DNA from: a virus
Virus record (IMG/VR): IMGVR_UViG_3300047471_000348
Location: 1-41,543 of that record
Strand: one strand, 5' to 3'
DNA: 41,543 bases
The translations under genes and the position numbers were made by a program. Below, piece by piece: positions 1-9,504 of the stretch (the stretch's first letter is position 1; each line of letters opens with the position of its first letter). The notes beneath the pieces were generated by a model. It searched no databases. It had not been told where the DNA came from and saw nothing but the letters and a program-made list of their open reading frames with translations.

Positions 1-113
1 GGGCACGCATACTTGATCCGGGTGGTTATCTTTCAGACGACAAGCTTGCGGAAGTTGGGAAGGCTTACCTAGCAACCGAAAGTAACATGAAGGACTTTCT
101 AGGAGGTCGGTAA
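1..113 (+). CDS. C-terminal fragment of an upstream gene (5' truncated)
   Basis: An open frame enters the window at base 3 and ends at TAA 111-113, giving 36 residues that end in KDFLGGR. The stop lies directly against the ATG of the next gene, and that gene's Shine-Dalgarno sequence (AGGAGG, 101-106) is inside this frame, as expected for an operon. The fragment is too short to identify. Because a portal gene follows about 2.4 kb later, a terminase subunit is a reasonable guess, but no motif shows it. Confidence 0.6.
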   Translation, partial: ARILDPGGYLSDDKLAEVGKAYLATESNMKDFLGGR

Positions 114-515
114 ATGAAGAAGTGTTCGCGCTGCAGCACGATCCTGGACATTGACTACAACTTCACGTGTTGTCCTGACTGTCGGCATTTGATCAACAGT
201 GTACTTACCTTCTCAAAAGGTTTAACGTGTGAGCGTTGCGGCGACAGGCGCAGTGACCGATCAAATCGTTGGTGCAGAGGGTGTGTGAAACTATTACGGG
301 CAACAGGTCAGATGCCTGGTTGGCAGGGTGGCACAGCAGGAACTTGCAACAGGACAACGGATTGGTTCTGGGTTGACGGGATCAAGACGAGATATCATGG
401 TGACGAGAAGTTTTTTGGAAAGGTGGTAAATGGTGTCGGACCCGAAGAGTTTAGACGAGCTCGAGAAAAAAGTATACGCGCTCTACGTCAAGAAGGGGTT
501 GAAGTGCTCTCGTAG
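114..515 (+). CDS. Small double zinc-ribbon protein
   Basis: The 133-residue protein has two clusters of paired cysteines in its first 60 residues: CSRC, then CCPDC, then CERC and CRGC. This spacing is typical of treble-clef or zinc-ribbon folds that bind one or two zinc ions. The C-terminal half has no recognisable motif and ends in a basic helix rich in Arg, Glu and Lys. The start is supported by a perfect AGGAGG seven bases upstream. Such small zinc proteins in phages often bind nucleic acid or partner proteins, but no specific role can be assigned. It is followed by an overlapping gene in another frame. Confidence 0.8.
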   Translation: MKKCSRCSTILDIDYNFTCCPDCRHLINSVLTFSKGLTCERCGDRRSDRSNRWCRGCVKLLRATGQMPGWQGGTAGTCNRTTDWFWVDGIKTRYHGDEKFFGKVVNGVGPEEFRRAREKSIRALRQEGVEVLS

Positions 516-579
516 TCCTTGTGAGTGTGAATTGGAGCGTCGCCCTGATCGTGACAAGTGCGAGTGGATGACGAAATGA
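430..579 (+). CDS. Short Cys-containing protein overlapping its neighbours
   Basis: A 49-residue frame begins at ATG 430 inside the end of the zinc-ribbon gene, preceded by AAGGTGG about four bases upstream, and stops at 577-579. The next gene's ATG at 576 overlaps this stop as ATGA, which supports both. The product begins MVSDPKSLDELEKKVYAL, which looks helical and charged, and its second half has cysteines in the order C, CEC, C that could hold one zinc. No family is recognised. The 86-base overlap with the previous gene is long but not unusual for phage small genes. Confidence 0.55.
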   Translation: MVSDPKSLDELEKKVYALYVKKGLKCSRSPCECELERRPDRDKCEWMTK

Positions 580-761
580 CTGCTTCCAAGAATTTTAGGG
601 CTACAGTTCGTTATGACACACCTACGTTTTGGAAACGACCCAAGGGTCAGGGAAAGCGTTATACTAAACTCATGGAAATTGTCGGGGAGGCAATCAAGGA
701 TGGCAAGCAGGTGATCTTTGACTATACTGATGACTGGATCACAGTCAAGATAAACGATTGA
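576..761 (+). CDS. Small hypothetical protein
   Basis: A 61-residue protein beginning MTASKNFRATVRYD. The open frame extends six codons further upstream to another start at 558, but ATG 576 is preferred because it overlaps the preceding stop as ATGA, suggesting translational coupling. The sequence is mixed basic and aromatic (PTFWKRPKGQGKRY) with a possible helix-strand ending DDWITVKIND. No known domain is recognised. Confidence 0.6.
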   Translation: MTASKNFRATVRYDTPTFWKRPKGQGKRYTKLMEIVGEAIKDGKQVIFDYTDDWITVKIND

Positions 762-772
762 GGCACCCCAGC

Positions 773-1009
773 GTGAGTCAGCGGAACTTGCTATGGTGTG
801 CAGTTCACGACAAGTCTTTTGTTGTCTTCAGGTGTCAAAAGGCGAGTTCTTCCGGTTGTCCTGATTGTGTGGGCTTGATCCGAGACAAAATCCATCTGGA
901 GCGTGATCGCTTTCATTTGCACTTTTACGGTTTGGCGAATGAAATTGAGTACTTGTTCTTTCATGTCAATCCACGGAGGATACCATGCCTTGCTTTCAAG
1001 AAAAAGTAG
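773..1009 (+). CDS. Small putative zinc-binding protein
   Basis: The frame is open from TTG 758. GTG 773 is preferred because a GAGG lies about ten bases upstream, while TTG 758 would only be justified by its overlap with the previous stop. The 78-residue product has CAVH, a single Cys and a CPDC pair, a pattern like a degenerate zinc ribbon. The second half is rich in His, Phe and Leu and predicts helix. It overlaps the following gene by 25 bases. Function unknown. Confidence 0.5.
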   Translation: MSQRNLLWCAVHDKSFVVFRCQKASSSGCPDCVGLIRDKIHLERDRFHLHFYGLANEIEYLFFHVNPRRIPCLAFKKK

Positions 1010-1167
1010 TCCAAAGTACGTTGGATTACGGGATTGCTGTACTACACGTCGAGCGTGTCAGACTGTTGCAAAGGGAGGCAGCGGCTGCCCGTGCCGAAGA
1101 GATTTGTTATGGTCTGGTTCATTGCACTCCTGCAATGGCTGAGTCGATGAAAGCACTAGGGGATTGA
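985..1167 (+). CDS. Small hypothetical protein
   Basis: A 60-residue protein with a strong GGAGG six bases before ATG 985. It is mainly helical by composition (VERVRLLQREAAAARAEE) and contains three cysteines. It starts within the end of the preceding gene in a different frame. No family recognised. Confidence 0.55.
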   Translation: MPCFQEKVVQSTLDYGIAVLHVERVRLLQREAAAARAEEICYGLVHCTPAMAESMKALGD

Positions 1168-1173
1168 TCACAT

Positions 1174-1314
1174 ATGGACTCAACTTTAGCAGCAATACTG
1201 ATAGCCTTGATAACCCTCTGTCTAATTTGCTGGCGAGTGGCTCGCACATTGGAAAAGATTGAACTTATACTAGAATGCCAGATCAAGCATTTGGATCGGA
1301 TAACTGACAAATAA
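1174..1314 (+). CDS. Single-pass membrane peptide
   Basis: A 46-residue frame from ATG 1174 to TAA 1312-1314, with AGGGG about eleven bases upstream. Residues 5-22 (LAAILIALITLCLICWRV) form one clear membrane segment. The remainder is a short charged helix with leucine/isoleucine spacing (LEKIELILECQIKHLDRI), suggesting an amphipathic cytoplasmic tail. The topology resembles small holin, antiholin or spanin-like phage peptides, but nothing specific is diagnostic. Confidence 0.55.
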   Translation: MDSTLAAILIALITLCLICWRVARTLEKIELILECQIKHLDRITDK

Positions 1315-1401
1315 CTGTCACACCAGCATGTCCTCGCCTGAAAAAAGGGTGCGACATGGGGTAGGCAAAAATCCTGCGATATTTGGCGCTCCATAGCTTT
1401 T

Positions 1402-1440
1402 GTGGATGGGGGCGCTACACACATAGCGCTCCCGTTCCAC
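1402..1440 (+). promoter_or_regulatory. Conserved G-U hairpin element, copy 1
   Basis: GGGGGCGCTA (1408-1417), a 6-nt loop and TAGCGCTCCC (1424-1433) form a 10-bp stem with one G-U wobble. GTGGA (1402-1406) pairs with TCCAC (1436-1440), extending the stem past a small internal loop. The same core occurs at 15181 and 28289. It sits in the 293-base non-coding stretch before the gene at 1608. The wobble pairs only in + strand RNA, so an RNA element is favoured over a DNA operator. Confidence 0.65.
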
Positions 1441-1504
1441 CCCACCCCTTGGGGCTCTAATGAGGGCCTGGCGAAACCCCTAAGTTAACGGTAGCTTATA
1501 GGTC

Positions 1505-1560
1505 GACAAGACACGTTCCTACTGTTATGGTAGGATTTGTCTTTGGGTGACGAGGTCACC
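1505..1560 (+). other. Non-coding leader with two inverted repeats
   Basis: GACAA (1505-1509) and CCTAC (1518-1522) can pair with TTGTC (1537-1541) and GTAGG (1530-1534) as one hairpin with an internal loop. It is followed by a compact palindrome, GGTGAC-gag-GTCACC (1546-1560). The rest of 1315-1607 holds no convincing gene and no clear promoter. These could be regulatory structures of the transcript that begins at the 1608 gene. Confidence 0.4.
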
Positions 1561-1607
1561 TGCATGTTCCAGCCTGATCGCTGTTGTCAACATGAGGGGA
1601 ACTCGCA

Positions 1608-1976
1608 ATGGGCGCTGACCTGGACACCGTAAAAATAGGACTAGAGGTTCTTTCATTAGTTGCCACGGGCGTCGTTGCCTGGTTCGGTATGAAAGTACGA
1701 AATGTAGTTCTTTCAATTCGATTAGAGCAAATGGCAGTGAAGGAAGAGTTATCACGGGGGCAGCAGAAACTCAAAGAAGAACTAATTGCACAGCAAGTCA
1801 AAGTCAAGGAAGAGTTGACGAACCACATTTTTCAGACAAAGCAAGAGTTGGCAGTTCATACGGGGCAGGACGAAGTTCGTTTCAAGACAATTGATACTAC
1901 GTTAGCGCGTATTGACGCGAATACTCAACACATTCTGACGATCAAGTCAGCACAAGCAAGGAGTCATCAGCCATGA
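1608..1976 (+). CDS. Membrane-anchored coiled-coil protein with 11-residue repeats
   Basis: The 122-residue protein has an N-terminal membrane segment at about residues 10-28, then a long charged helix. Within it KEEL/KQEL recurs at 45, 56, 67 and 78, a strict 11-residue period typical of a hendecad coiled coil. The C-terminal part contains TIDTTLARID, nearly identical to TIDSALARID in the next gene, so the two may be paralogous or pair with each other. GAGGGG precedes the ATG. Position before another small membrane protein and an exported RlpA-like protein suggests a cell-envelope or lysis-accessory role, for example holin- or spanin-like. This is inference from topology only. Confidence 0.7.
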   Translation: MGADLDTVKIGLEVLSLVATGVVAWFGMKVRNVVLSIRLEQMAVKEELSRGQQKLKEELIAQQVKVKEELTNHIFQTKQELAVHTGQDEVRFKTIDTTLARIDANTQHILTIKSAQARSHQP

Positions 1977-2188
1977 TGGACTTTTTGACCCTTGTGTTCA
2001 TGGGACTATCGCTTGTCGCGCTTTGCGCAATTGCAATAGTCGTCGTCCAGATATACAGGCTTGCTGTTGAGTTTCATCAGACACAAGTAAAGGCCATTCT
2101 TACTATTGACAGCGCTTTGGCCCGTATTGACGTCCAGTGTCATGAGATTGACGTTGTGTGTCGAGACGTTAGGAGGAGTTTGCAATGA
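1973..2188 (+). CDS. Small membrane protein sharing a tail motif with its neighbour
   Basis: A 71-residue protein with one membrane segment (about 5-27) and a short helical tail containing TIDSALARID, matching the C-terminal segment of the preceding gene product. Its ATG overlaps the previous stop (ATGA) and its own stop overlaps the next ATG (ATGA), so three genes are translationally linked. Likely topology is N-terminus inserted in the inner membrane. Candidate roles are holin, antiholin or an inner-membrane partner of the exported protein that follows. No family is recognised. Confidence 0.65.
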   Translation: MMDFLTLVFMGLSLVALCAIAIVVVQIYRLAVEFHQTQVKAILTIDSALARIDVQCHEIDVVCRDVRRSLQ

Positions 2189-2505
2189 ACTATGCTGCTA
2201 TCAGTTTGCTTTTCGTGCTTGCCTCTTTCCAGACAGCAGAGGCCCGACAGACTACTGGTCACAATGCATCAGTGTTTTGTGATCGTGTAACGGCAACTGG
2301 TGGGATGAATTGCGGGTCCATGGTTTTCGCCCATAGGACACTTCCACTTGGTTCAGTTCATAAAGTGGCATGCAATGGGCGCGTAGTTACTGCAAGGGTT
2401 GTGGATCGTGGTCCCGCAGCATGGACAGGACGCAGTTTCGATTTGTCACCGGGATTGGCACGTGCGTGTCGGATCAATGGTCTGGGTCATGTTCATCTAG
2501 TATAA
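2185..2505 (+). CDS. Exported RlpA-like double-psi beta-barrel protein
   Basis: The 106-residue protein begins with a signal peptide (about 1-20, cleavage near TAEA). The mature part matches the RlpA double-psi beta-barrel fold: ASVF, then FAHRTLPLGS, then VTARVVDRGP, then FDLSPGLARAC. RlpA enzymes are lytic transglycosylases that cut denuded peptidoglycan glycan strands. Here the His of AHRTLP and the DRGP loop are kept. By motif alignment the two acidic positions that precede that His in bacterial RlpA are Gly and Asn, so catalysis is doubtful. AGGAGG precedes the start. It is likely periplasmic, acting on the cell wall for lysis or DNA entry. Confidence 0.8.
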   Translation: MNYAAISLLFVLASFQTAEARQTTGHNASVFCDRVTATGGMNCGSMVFAHRTLPLGSVHKVACNGRVVTARVVDRGPAAWTGRSFDLSPGLARACRINGLGHVHLV

Positions 2506-2518
2506 GGAAAAGGCTTCC

Positions 2519-4044
2519 ATGTCTGTCAATAGTCGCCATCCCGATTACGAGATACATTTCGAGGATTGGCAAACTATGCGCCGCATTGCCCATGGCGAGC
2601 GTGAGGTCAAGAAGTACATTCTGCAGTATTTGCCGATGCCTTCCGGGTTTGCGGCACAGGGTGCTTTCGTCAACCTTGGGACTGGAACTGGCAACTGGAA
2701 CCTGGCCGCTGGTGTTAACTATGACAAGGGTTCAGCGCTGTATATGGCTTACGCCAATCGCGCTCAGTTCCCGGATATCTTTGCACCCACATTGTCAGGC
2801 ATGGTTGGCTTGGTCCATCGAACTGCCGCCGAGATCACAGGGTTGGAGGATGGCAAGCCACTTGCCTTCATGTTCGAAAACTGTAGCCTCGATGGATTGA
2901 CACTCGAGGCATTCCATACACGGATCACAACTGAACTACTGATGCAGGGGCGTTTCTCAATTCTGGTTGATGTTCCATCGGGCGACGGCTCAATCACGAA
3001 GCCAGCAGCATTGCCCTACTTTGCAGGGTACACGGCGGAGCGCCTGATTAATTGGGCGGAGATCGAAAAGGACTTGTTCGTTTTTGACGAGACACGCGAG
3101 GAACGCATTGAGTCTGAGTTTGTGTGGACACGGCGTGAGCACTATCGTGTACTACGACTCGAGGGAAATACTTACACGGCAGAAGTTTATGACAACACGG
3201 AAGCCGTTAACAAGTTCACACCGCAGATGTTGGGTGGCAAAACGTTTCAGGAAATTCCGCTTGTTGTCGTCGGTCCCCGTGACTTGCGCTTGGCACCCGA
3301 GGAACCCCCACTGTTTGGCGTAGGTCGTGCATGTCTGGCAATCTTTCGCTTAGACGCTGACTATCGCCATCAGCTGCACATGTCAGGGCAAGAGACACTC
3401 TTCATTATGGGGTTGACTGATGACCTTCCGAATGCAGTTGGTGCTGGCGTAGTTGTTGGGTTACCTCCTGACTCTGATGCAAAGTACGTCGGTCCACAAG
3501 GTGTGGGTATCAACGCACATAGGGTGGCAATCCAGGATGAACGTGCGAATGCAGTTCGCGAGGGGTTGCGCTTGTTCGATCAGGGTGGGCAACGGGAGTC
3601 GGGTGAGGCCTTACGTTTGCGTGCCAGTGCTCAGACGACAACATTAACTACGATTTCACAGGCATCTGCCGCCGCGCTCGAAAAGGCATTGCGTTACGCG
3701 GCAATGTTTGTCGGACAAGACCCATTGGAAATTACAGTCAAGCCGAACCTGAAGTTCGTTGACAGCGTGATGACACCGCAAGATGCAACGTTCCTCATGC
3801 AGGTTTGGCAGGGTGGTGGCATTTCCAAGGAAACGCTGTACGAGAACTTCCAGCGTGGCGAGATCGCATCGACCGAGCGGACATTCGAGGAAGAACAAGC
3901 ACTCATCGAAAAAGAAGTCATAGACAACCCGCTTCCCGTTGGTCCTGGTGCCGTGATCAAGCCCGATCCGAACAATCCAGCACAACAGCCCCCGAACAAT
4001 CAGCCGCCAAATAAGCCTGGTGGTAATTTCGGAGATAACACGCA

Positions 4045-4048
<4 letters not shown>
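2519..4048 (+). CDS. Portal protein (DUF4055-type)
   Basis: The 509-residue protein resembles the DUF4055 portal group: N-terminal HPDY...W, a [14 protein letters not shown] segment, Y..YANRAQF, then long alpha/beta segments and a C-terminal Asn/Pro/Gln-rich tail (about 470-509). Portals form the dodecameric ring at one capsid vertex through which DNA is packaged and ejected, and bind terminase and connector proteins. Length is normal for the group. A weak ribosome site (AAGGAAAAGG) lies just upstream. The following fibre gene overlaps its stop as ATGA. Unusually, MuF, scaffold and coat genes do not follow directly: 5.4 and 17 kb of other genes intervene. Confidence 0.85.
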
Positions 4049-6603
<2,555 letters not shown>

Positions 6604-6621
6604 ACGGAAAGGTAAAGGCTC

Positions 6622-7125
6622 ATGACTACGACTATTCTGAAGCCGTCATATGCAGTATTTTCTGCGTTCACTGTGACGAACCTGCAGTCGCTCGCCAATA
6701 GTTCAACGTTGGTTGCAGGCTGGATGGGGGCTGTTGTGGACAACACGGCAGACCTCGCAATGGACCAGATTTTATCATGGCAGATCAAATCGGGTAGTAC
6801 GCCGACTGTGAATAATACTGGCGAGATTTGGTGTTACGAAATTTTGGATGATGGACCCACATACCCCGACACTATCACGGGTTCTGAGGGAACAGTTACT
6901 TTTACGTCTGTGAGTGTTAAGGCCAGCGCATTGAAATTTGTTGACTCAATCATTTTTGATGCGAGCGCCAACAGGGTGTGGTCTGGATCGGCGAGAGTTA
7001 AGCAGATATTCGGCGGCACAATGCCGAAGAAGTGGGGTCCTGTGTTCATCAATGGGTCAGGTGCCTCGTTGGCATCTAGCGGAAACATTTTCTCGCGATG
7101 CCCAATTCAGTATCAGTTCGTATAA
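6622..7125 (+). CDS. Putative virion structural protein
   Basis: A 167-residue protein, low in charge and rich in Ser, Thr, Val and Gly, as expected of a beta-sandwich structural subunit. It begins MTTTILKPSYAVFSAFT and ends in SRCPIQYQFV. An AAAGG-type ribosome site precedes the ATG. It sits between the collagen-like fibre and a LamG-like protein, so a fibre-associated or capsid-surface subunit is likely. No named family is recognised. Confidence 0.65.
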   Translation: MTTTILKPSYAVFSAFTVTNLQSLANSSTLVAGWMGAVVDNTADLAMDQILSWQIKSGSTPTVNNTGEIWCYEILDDGPTYPDTITGSEGTVTFTSVSVKASALKFVDSIIFDASANRVWSGSARVKQIFGGTMPKKWGPVFINGSGASLASSGNIFSRCPIQYQFV

Positions 7126-7138
7126 AGAGGGTTACTAG

Positions 7139-7981
7139 ATGTTGCCCGCTTTCAAATTACAACCCGGTCCGTATACGCACGGACTTGCTCACGCCATTAC
7201 CCCTGCAAGTTACAGGTATGGGGCTGGCACTAACTATAGCCGTGCTGGCATCAGTGGCTCCAATACGCCCAACCCACCTGTTATGAACCTGCAGCCAATA
7301 ACTTTTCGAGGAAGAAAGATTATAGGGCAGAAGTTTAGTAGTTCTAAGACTACGGTTATTGGTTATGCAACTCCTTATGTTCCCTATCTCTACACGTCCG
7401 ATGGAACCTTTACAGGCGACTTCACTGTCATGATGTTGGGTAACCCTGCATCGGGTGGGGCGTATACACGTCTTTGGCATCAAGGTCATGCAGACTATGG
7501 AGCCAGTTCAAACCTTACCATGATGGGGAATTTATCTTATGCAACTGGCGGTGTAGTTGCTGGTAACATGACAATGCTTGAGTATAATGGGTCGTCTATT
7601 CAGGGCGGTGCTGATGCTGCTGGTTCATTGGATGGTCAGGTTCATTGCTGGATTTTTCGTCGCGTGCTTGGCGTGCATTCTATATGGCGAGATGGTATTG
7701 ATGTTACGACTGGACAAACTACAGCCTTGAGTGTTTCTATCGGAGGTAACGATCCTACGTTAGTCTACTTGATTATTGGCGGAGCGGCTACTCTTTCTGA
7801 AGACCAAGCTTCTAACTGCAATTTTGCTTTGTCCTGTGGTTGGAACCGTGCGTTGACGAATGGCGAAGTAATTCGCTTAGGAAATGATCCTTTCATCATG
7901 TTTCAGCAGCCAGACGATATTTTCTTGAACTTCGCCATTCCTGGTAACGCCGCACAGAGCTACGGTTACGTTTTCGGATAA
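7139..7981 (+). CDS. LamG/concanavalin A-like surface protein
   Basis: The 280-residue protein has features of a jelly-roll LamG domain: [13 protein letters not shown] in the middle, HCWIFRRV and [10 protein letters not shown] strands, then the family-typical close [19 protein letters not shown] at about 243-261. LamG-type domains bind carbohydrate or surface ligands. AGAGGG precedes the ATG. The flanking genes encode collagen-like fibres, so it may be a carbohydrate-binding subunit of the same surface appendage. A second LamG-like protein is encoded at 16813. Confidence 0.75.
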   Translation: MLPAFKLQPGPYTHGLAHAITPASYRYGAGTNYSRAGISGSNTPNPPVMNLQPITFRGRKIIGQKFSSSKTTVIGYATPYVPYLYTSDGTFTGDFTVMMLGNPASGGAYTRLWHQGHADYGASSNLTMMGNLSYATGGVVAGNMTMLEYNGSSIQGGADAAGSLDGQVHCWIFRRVLGVHSIWRDGIDVTTGQTTALSVSIGGNDPTLVYLIIGGAATLSEDQASNCNFALSCGWNRALTNGEVIRLGNDPFIMFQQPDDIFLNFAIPGNAAQSYGYVFG

Positions 7982-7995
7982 GAGTTGGAGGTAAC

Positions 7996-8463
7996 ATGTC
8001 ACGCGGCCGAACAACAGATCAGTCCAAGCCATTCTCAAATACTATACCCGAGGGTGGTGTGGACGGCGATGTACTGACAAGGGTCGTAGCAGATGACGCC
8101 CCCACTTTGAAATGGCGACCTGCAAGTGTTGTGGGAAATGGTGCGACAGGGGCGTCAGGCGCTACAGGCCCAATCGGGGCGACGGGTGTAACGGGTCCAA
8201 TAGGTGCCACGGGAGTTACAGGTCCGATCGGGGCAACAGGTTCAACAGGTCCAATTGGTGTCACAGGTGCCACGGGTCCGATCGGGGCGACGGGTCCAAT
8301 CGGGGCGACAGGTGCAATTGGATCAACAGGGGCGACAGGTCCGATAGGTGCAACAGGACCACAAGGGCCAGCCACTACTGGATTTAGCGGGACAATAACT
8401 ACAGCATCGCTGGTCGGAAAGACGATCACTGTTGTCAATGGTGTGATAACAACGTTTGCGTAG
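7996..8463 (+). CDS. Short collagen-like protein
   Basis: The 155-residue protein starts with the [18 protein letters not shown] module (about 22-40) found in the large fibre at 4045, then carries about 25 Gly-X-Y triplets (about 50-125, mainly GATGPIGAT) and a 30-residue C-terminal beta segment. The shared N-terminus suggests attachment to the same virion site, or co-assembly with the long fibre. GGAGG lies six bases before the ATG. Probably a homotrimeric spike or fibre. Confidence 0.8.
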   Translation: MSRGRTTDQSKPFSNTIPEGGVDGDVLTRVVADDAPTLKWRPASVVGNGATGASGATGPIGATGVTGPIGATGVTGPIGATGSTGPIGVTGATGPIGATGPIGATGAIGSTGATGPIGATGPQGPATTGFSGTITTASLVGKTITVVNGVITTFA

Positions 8464-8485
8464 TGAACCTGAAAGGAAAGTATAA

Positions 8486-8659
8486 ATGGCAAAGATGGGT
8501 TACGCACGAAAGCCGAAGGTTGCGGCGAAGTATCATCCGAAGGCAATGAAGCCTCGGGTTCAGCGAGCACCTGCTGGAATGACGCGAGTCGTCAAGCCTG
8601 CAAAGAATGGATCGTTGCGGAAGGTCGTCATCCGCAACGCGCTTGTCGATGATGCCTAG
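8486..8659 (+). CDS. Small highly basic protein
   Basis: A 57-residue protein with a strong AAAGGAAAG ribosome site. About one residue in four is Lys or Arg (MAKMGYARKPKVAAKYHPK, RVVKPAKNGSLRKVV). It has no hydrophobic segment. Its composition suggests DNA- or RNA-binding or packing inside the capsid. Similar small basic proteins occur at 17758 and 18965. Function unknown. Confidence 0.65.
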   Translation: MAKMGYARKPKVAAKYHPKAMKPRVQRAPAGMTRVVKPAKNGSLRKVVIRNALVDDA

Positions 8660-8830
8660 ATGGGTCATCAAGTCTTGATATGGGTTGGTGCCGCATGCAC
8701 TGCATTATTTGCAATGTGTGCGGTTACCACTATTTTTGATCTGTTCTCGGAACGGCGAGACGTTTGGTACATCAGTGCGCCTATGGCTGCGATCTTTGCA
8801 GTTGTGGCGTACATGATGGTGAAGGTCTGA
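8660..8830 (+). CDS. Small two-pass membrane protein
   Basis: The 56-residue frame starts immediately after the preceding TAG (TAGATG). Two membrane segments are evident at about residues 5-27 and 39-55, separated by the charged loop SERRDVW. The layout (short, two helices, charged middle) fits a class II holin or another inner-membrane phage protein. It directly precedes the first ADP-ribosyltransferase. A holin is also likely at 40404, so this role is only one option. Confidence 0.6.
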   Translation: MGHQVLIWVGAACTALFAMCAVTTIFDLFSERRDVWYISAPMAAIFAVVAYMMVKV

Positions 8831-8832
8831 AA

Positions 8833-9504
8833 ATGTCATTTGATCCTAAGCAACCACGTGTTCCTGCTGGCCAGCCTGGGGCCGGTGAATGGGTTGGTGA
8901 GAACGCTAAGAGACTTACTGGCGATGATGTTAAAAAGTTAGAACCAAACTGGTCCAATCTGCCTGACGCTTTGTTACCCACCTCGCAAGTTGCATGTTCG
9001 GATTGGGTTAGTGGGAAGTATTTGGCAATCAACAATGCTTTGCGTAGTGGTGACGAGAATGATTGGACTAGTGGTTCCCAGCAAAGAACTATTCGGGGGT
9101 TGGATCGGGCGTTTGACTATGGTGCGCAAAGCCTAACTGAAGATACAGTTGTTTACCGTGGCATGGACAAGGACGCAATTGGCGAGTTGAAAGAGGGTGA
9201 CACGTTTACGGATCGTGGTTTCAACTCAACTTCTATTGACAAGGAGGCGGCTGAAATCTTCACTAGGATGGAAGACGATGAAGGTGATGAAACCAGCGGA
9301 TACTTGGCTCATATCCTTTTGCCAAAGGGGACGAAGGTTATCAGTCCAGAAGTTAGTTCAAAAAATCTGACTAAAAAGGCAAAGGCTTTGTTAAAAGGGC
9401 AGAGTCTCCAAGGTGGAGAGCAAGAGGTCTTGTTGCGGCGAGGCACAACATATCGCGTAATTAAGCGTCAAGGACGTGTTATTTACTTGACGGTGATAAA
9501 ATGA
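8833..9504 (+). CDS. ADP-ribosyltransferase 1 (R-S-E class)
   Basis: The 223-residue protein has the full signature of arginine-type ADP-ribosyltransferases, which move ADP-ribose from NAD+ to a target: Arg109 in VVYRGMD, Ser132-Thr-Ser134 in GFNSTSID, and Glu196-x-Glu198 in GGEQEVLLRRGT. The N-terminus, FDPKQPRVPAGQPGAGEW (3-20), is a short conserved tag, not part of the fold. The frame extends upstream to 8764, but ATG 8833 is preferred because it follows the preceding stop and starts at the tag. The next gene overlaps by ATGA. Target unknown. Location among head genes suggests virion packaging and injection, as for T4 Alt. Confidence 0.85.
   Translation: MSFDPKQPRVPAGQPGAGEWVGENAKRLTGDDVKKLEPNWSNLPDALLPTSQVACSDWVSGKYLAINNALRSGDENDWTSGSQQRTIRGLDRAFDYGAQSLTEDTVVYRGMDKDAIGELKEGDTFTDRGFNSTSIDKEAAEIFTRMEDDEGDETSGYLAHILLPKGTKVISPEVSSKNLTKKAKALLKGQSLQGGEQEVLLRRGTTYRVIKRQGRVIYLTVIK

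Noticed and set aside
903-1142. + strand frame (79 aa) overlapping 773-1009 and 985-1167
   Set aside because: No ribosome site and overlaps two better frames.
1315-1607. A hidden gene in the leader
   Set aside because: Only very short frames (for example 1564-1632, 22 aa) with no ribosome site; content is inverted repeats.
2370-2900. + strand frame (176 aa) across the RlpA-like and portal genes
   Set aside because: Overlaps two well supported genes in other frames and its product is Ser/Arg/Cys-rich without pattern.
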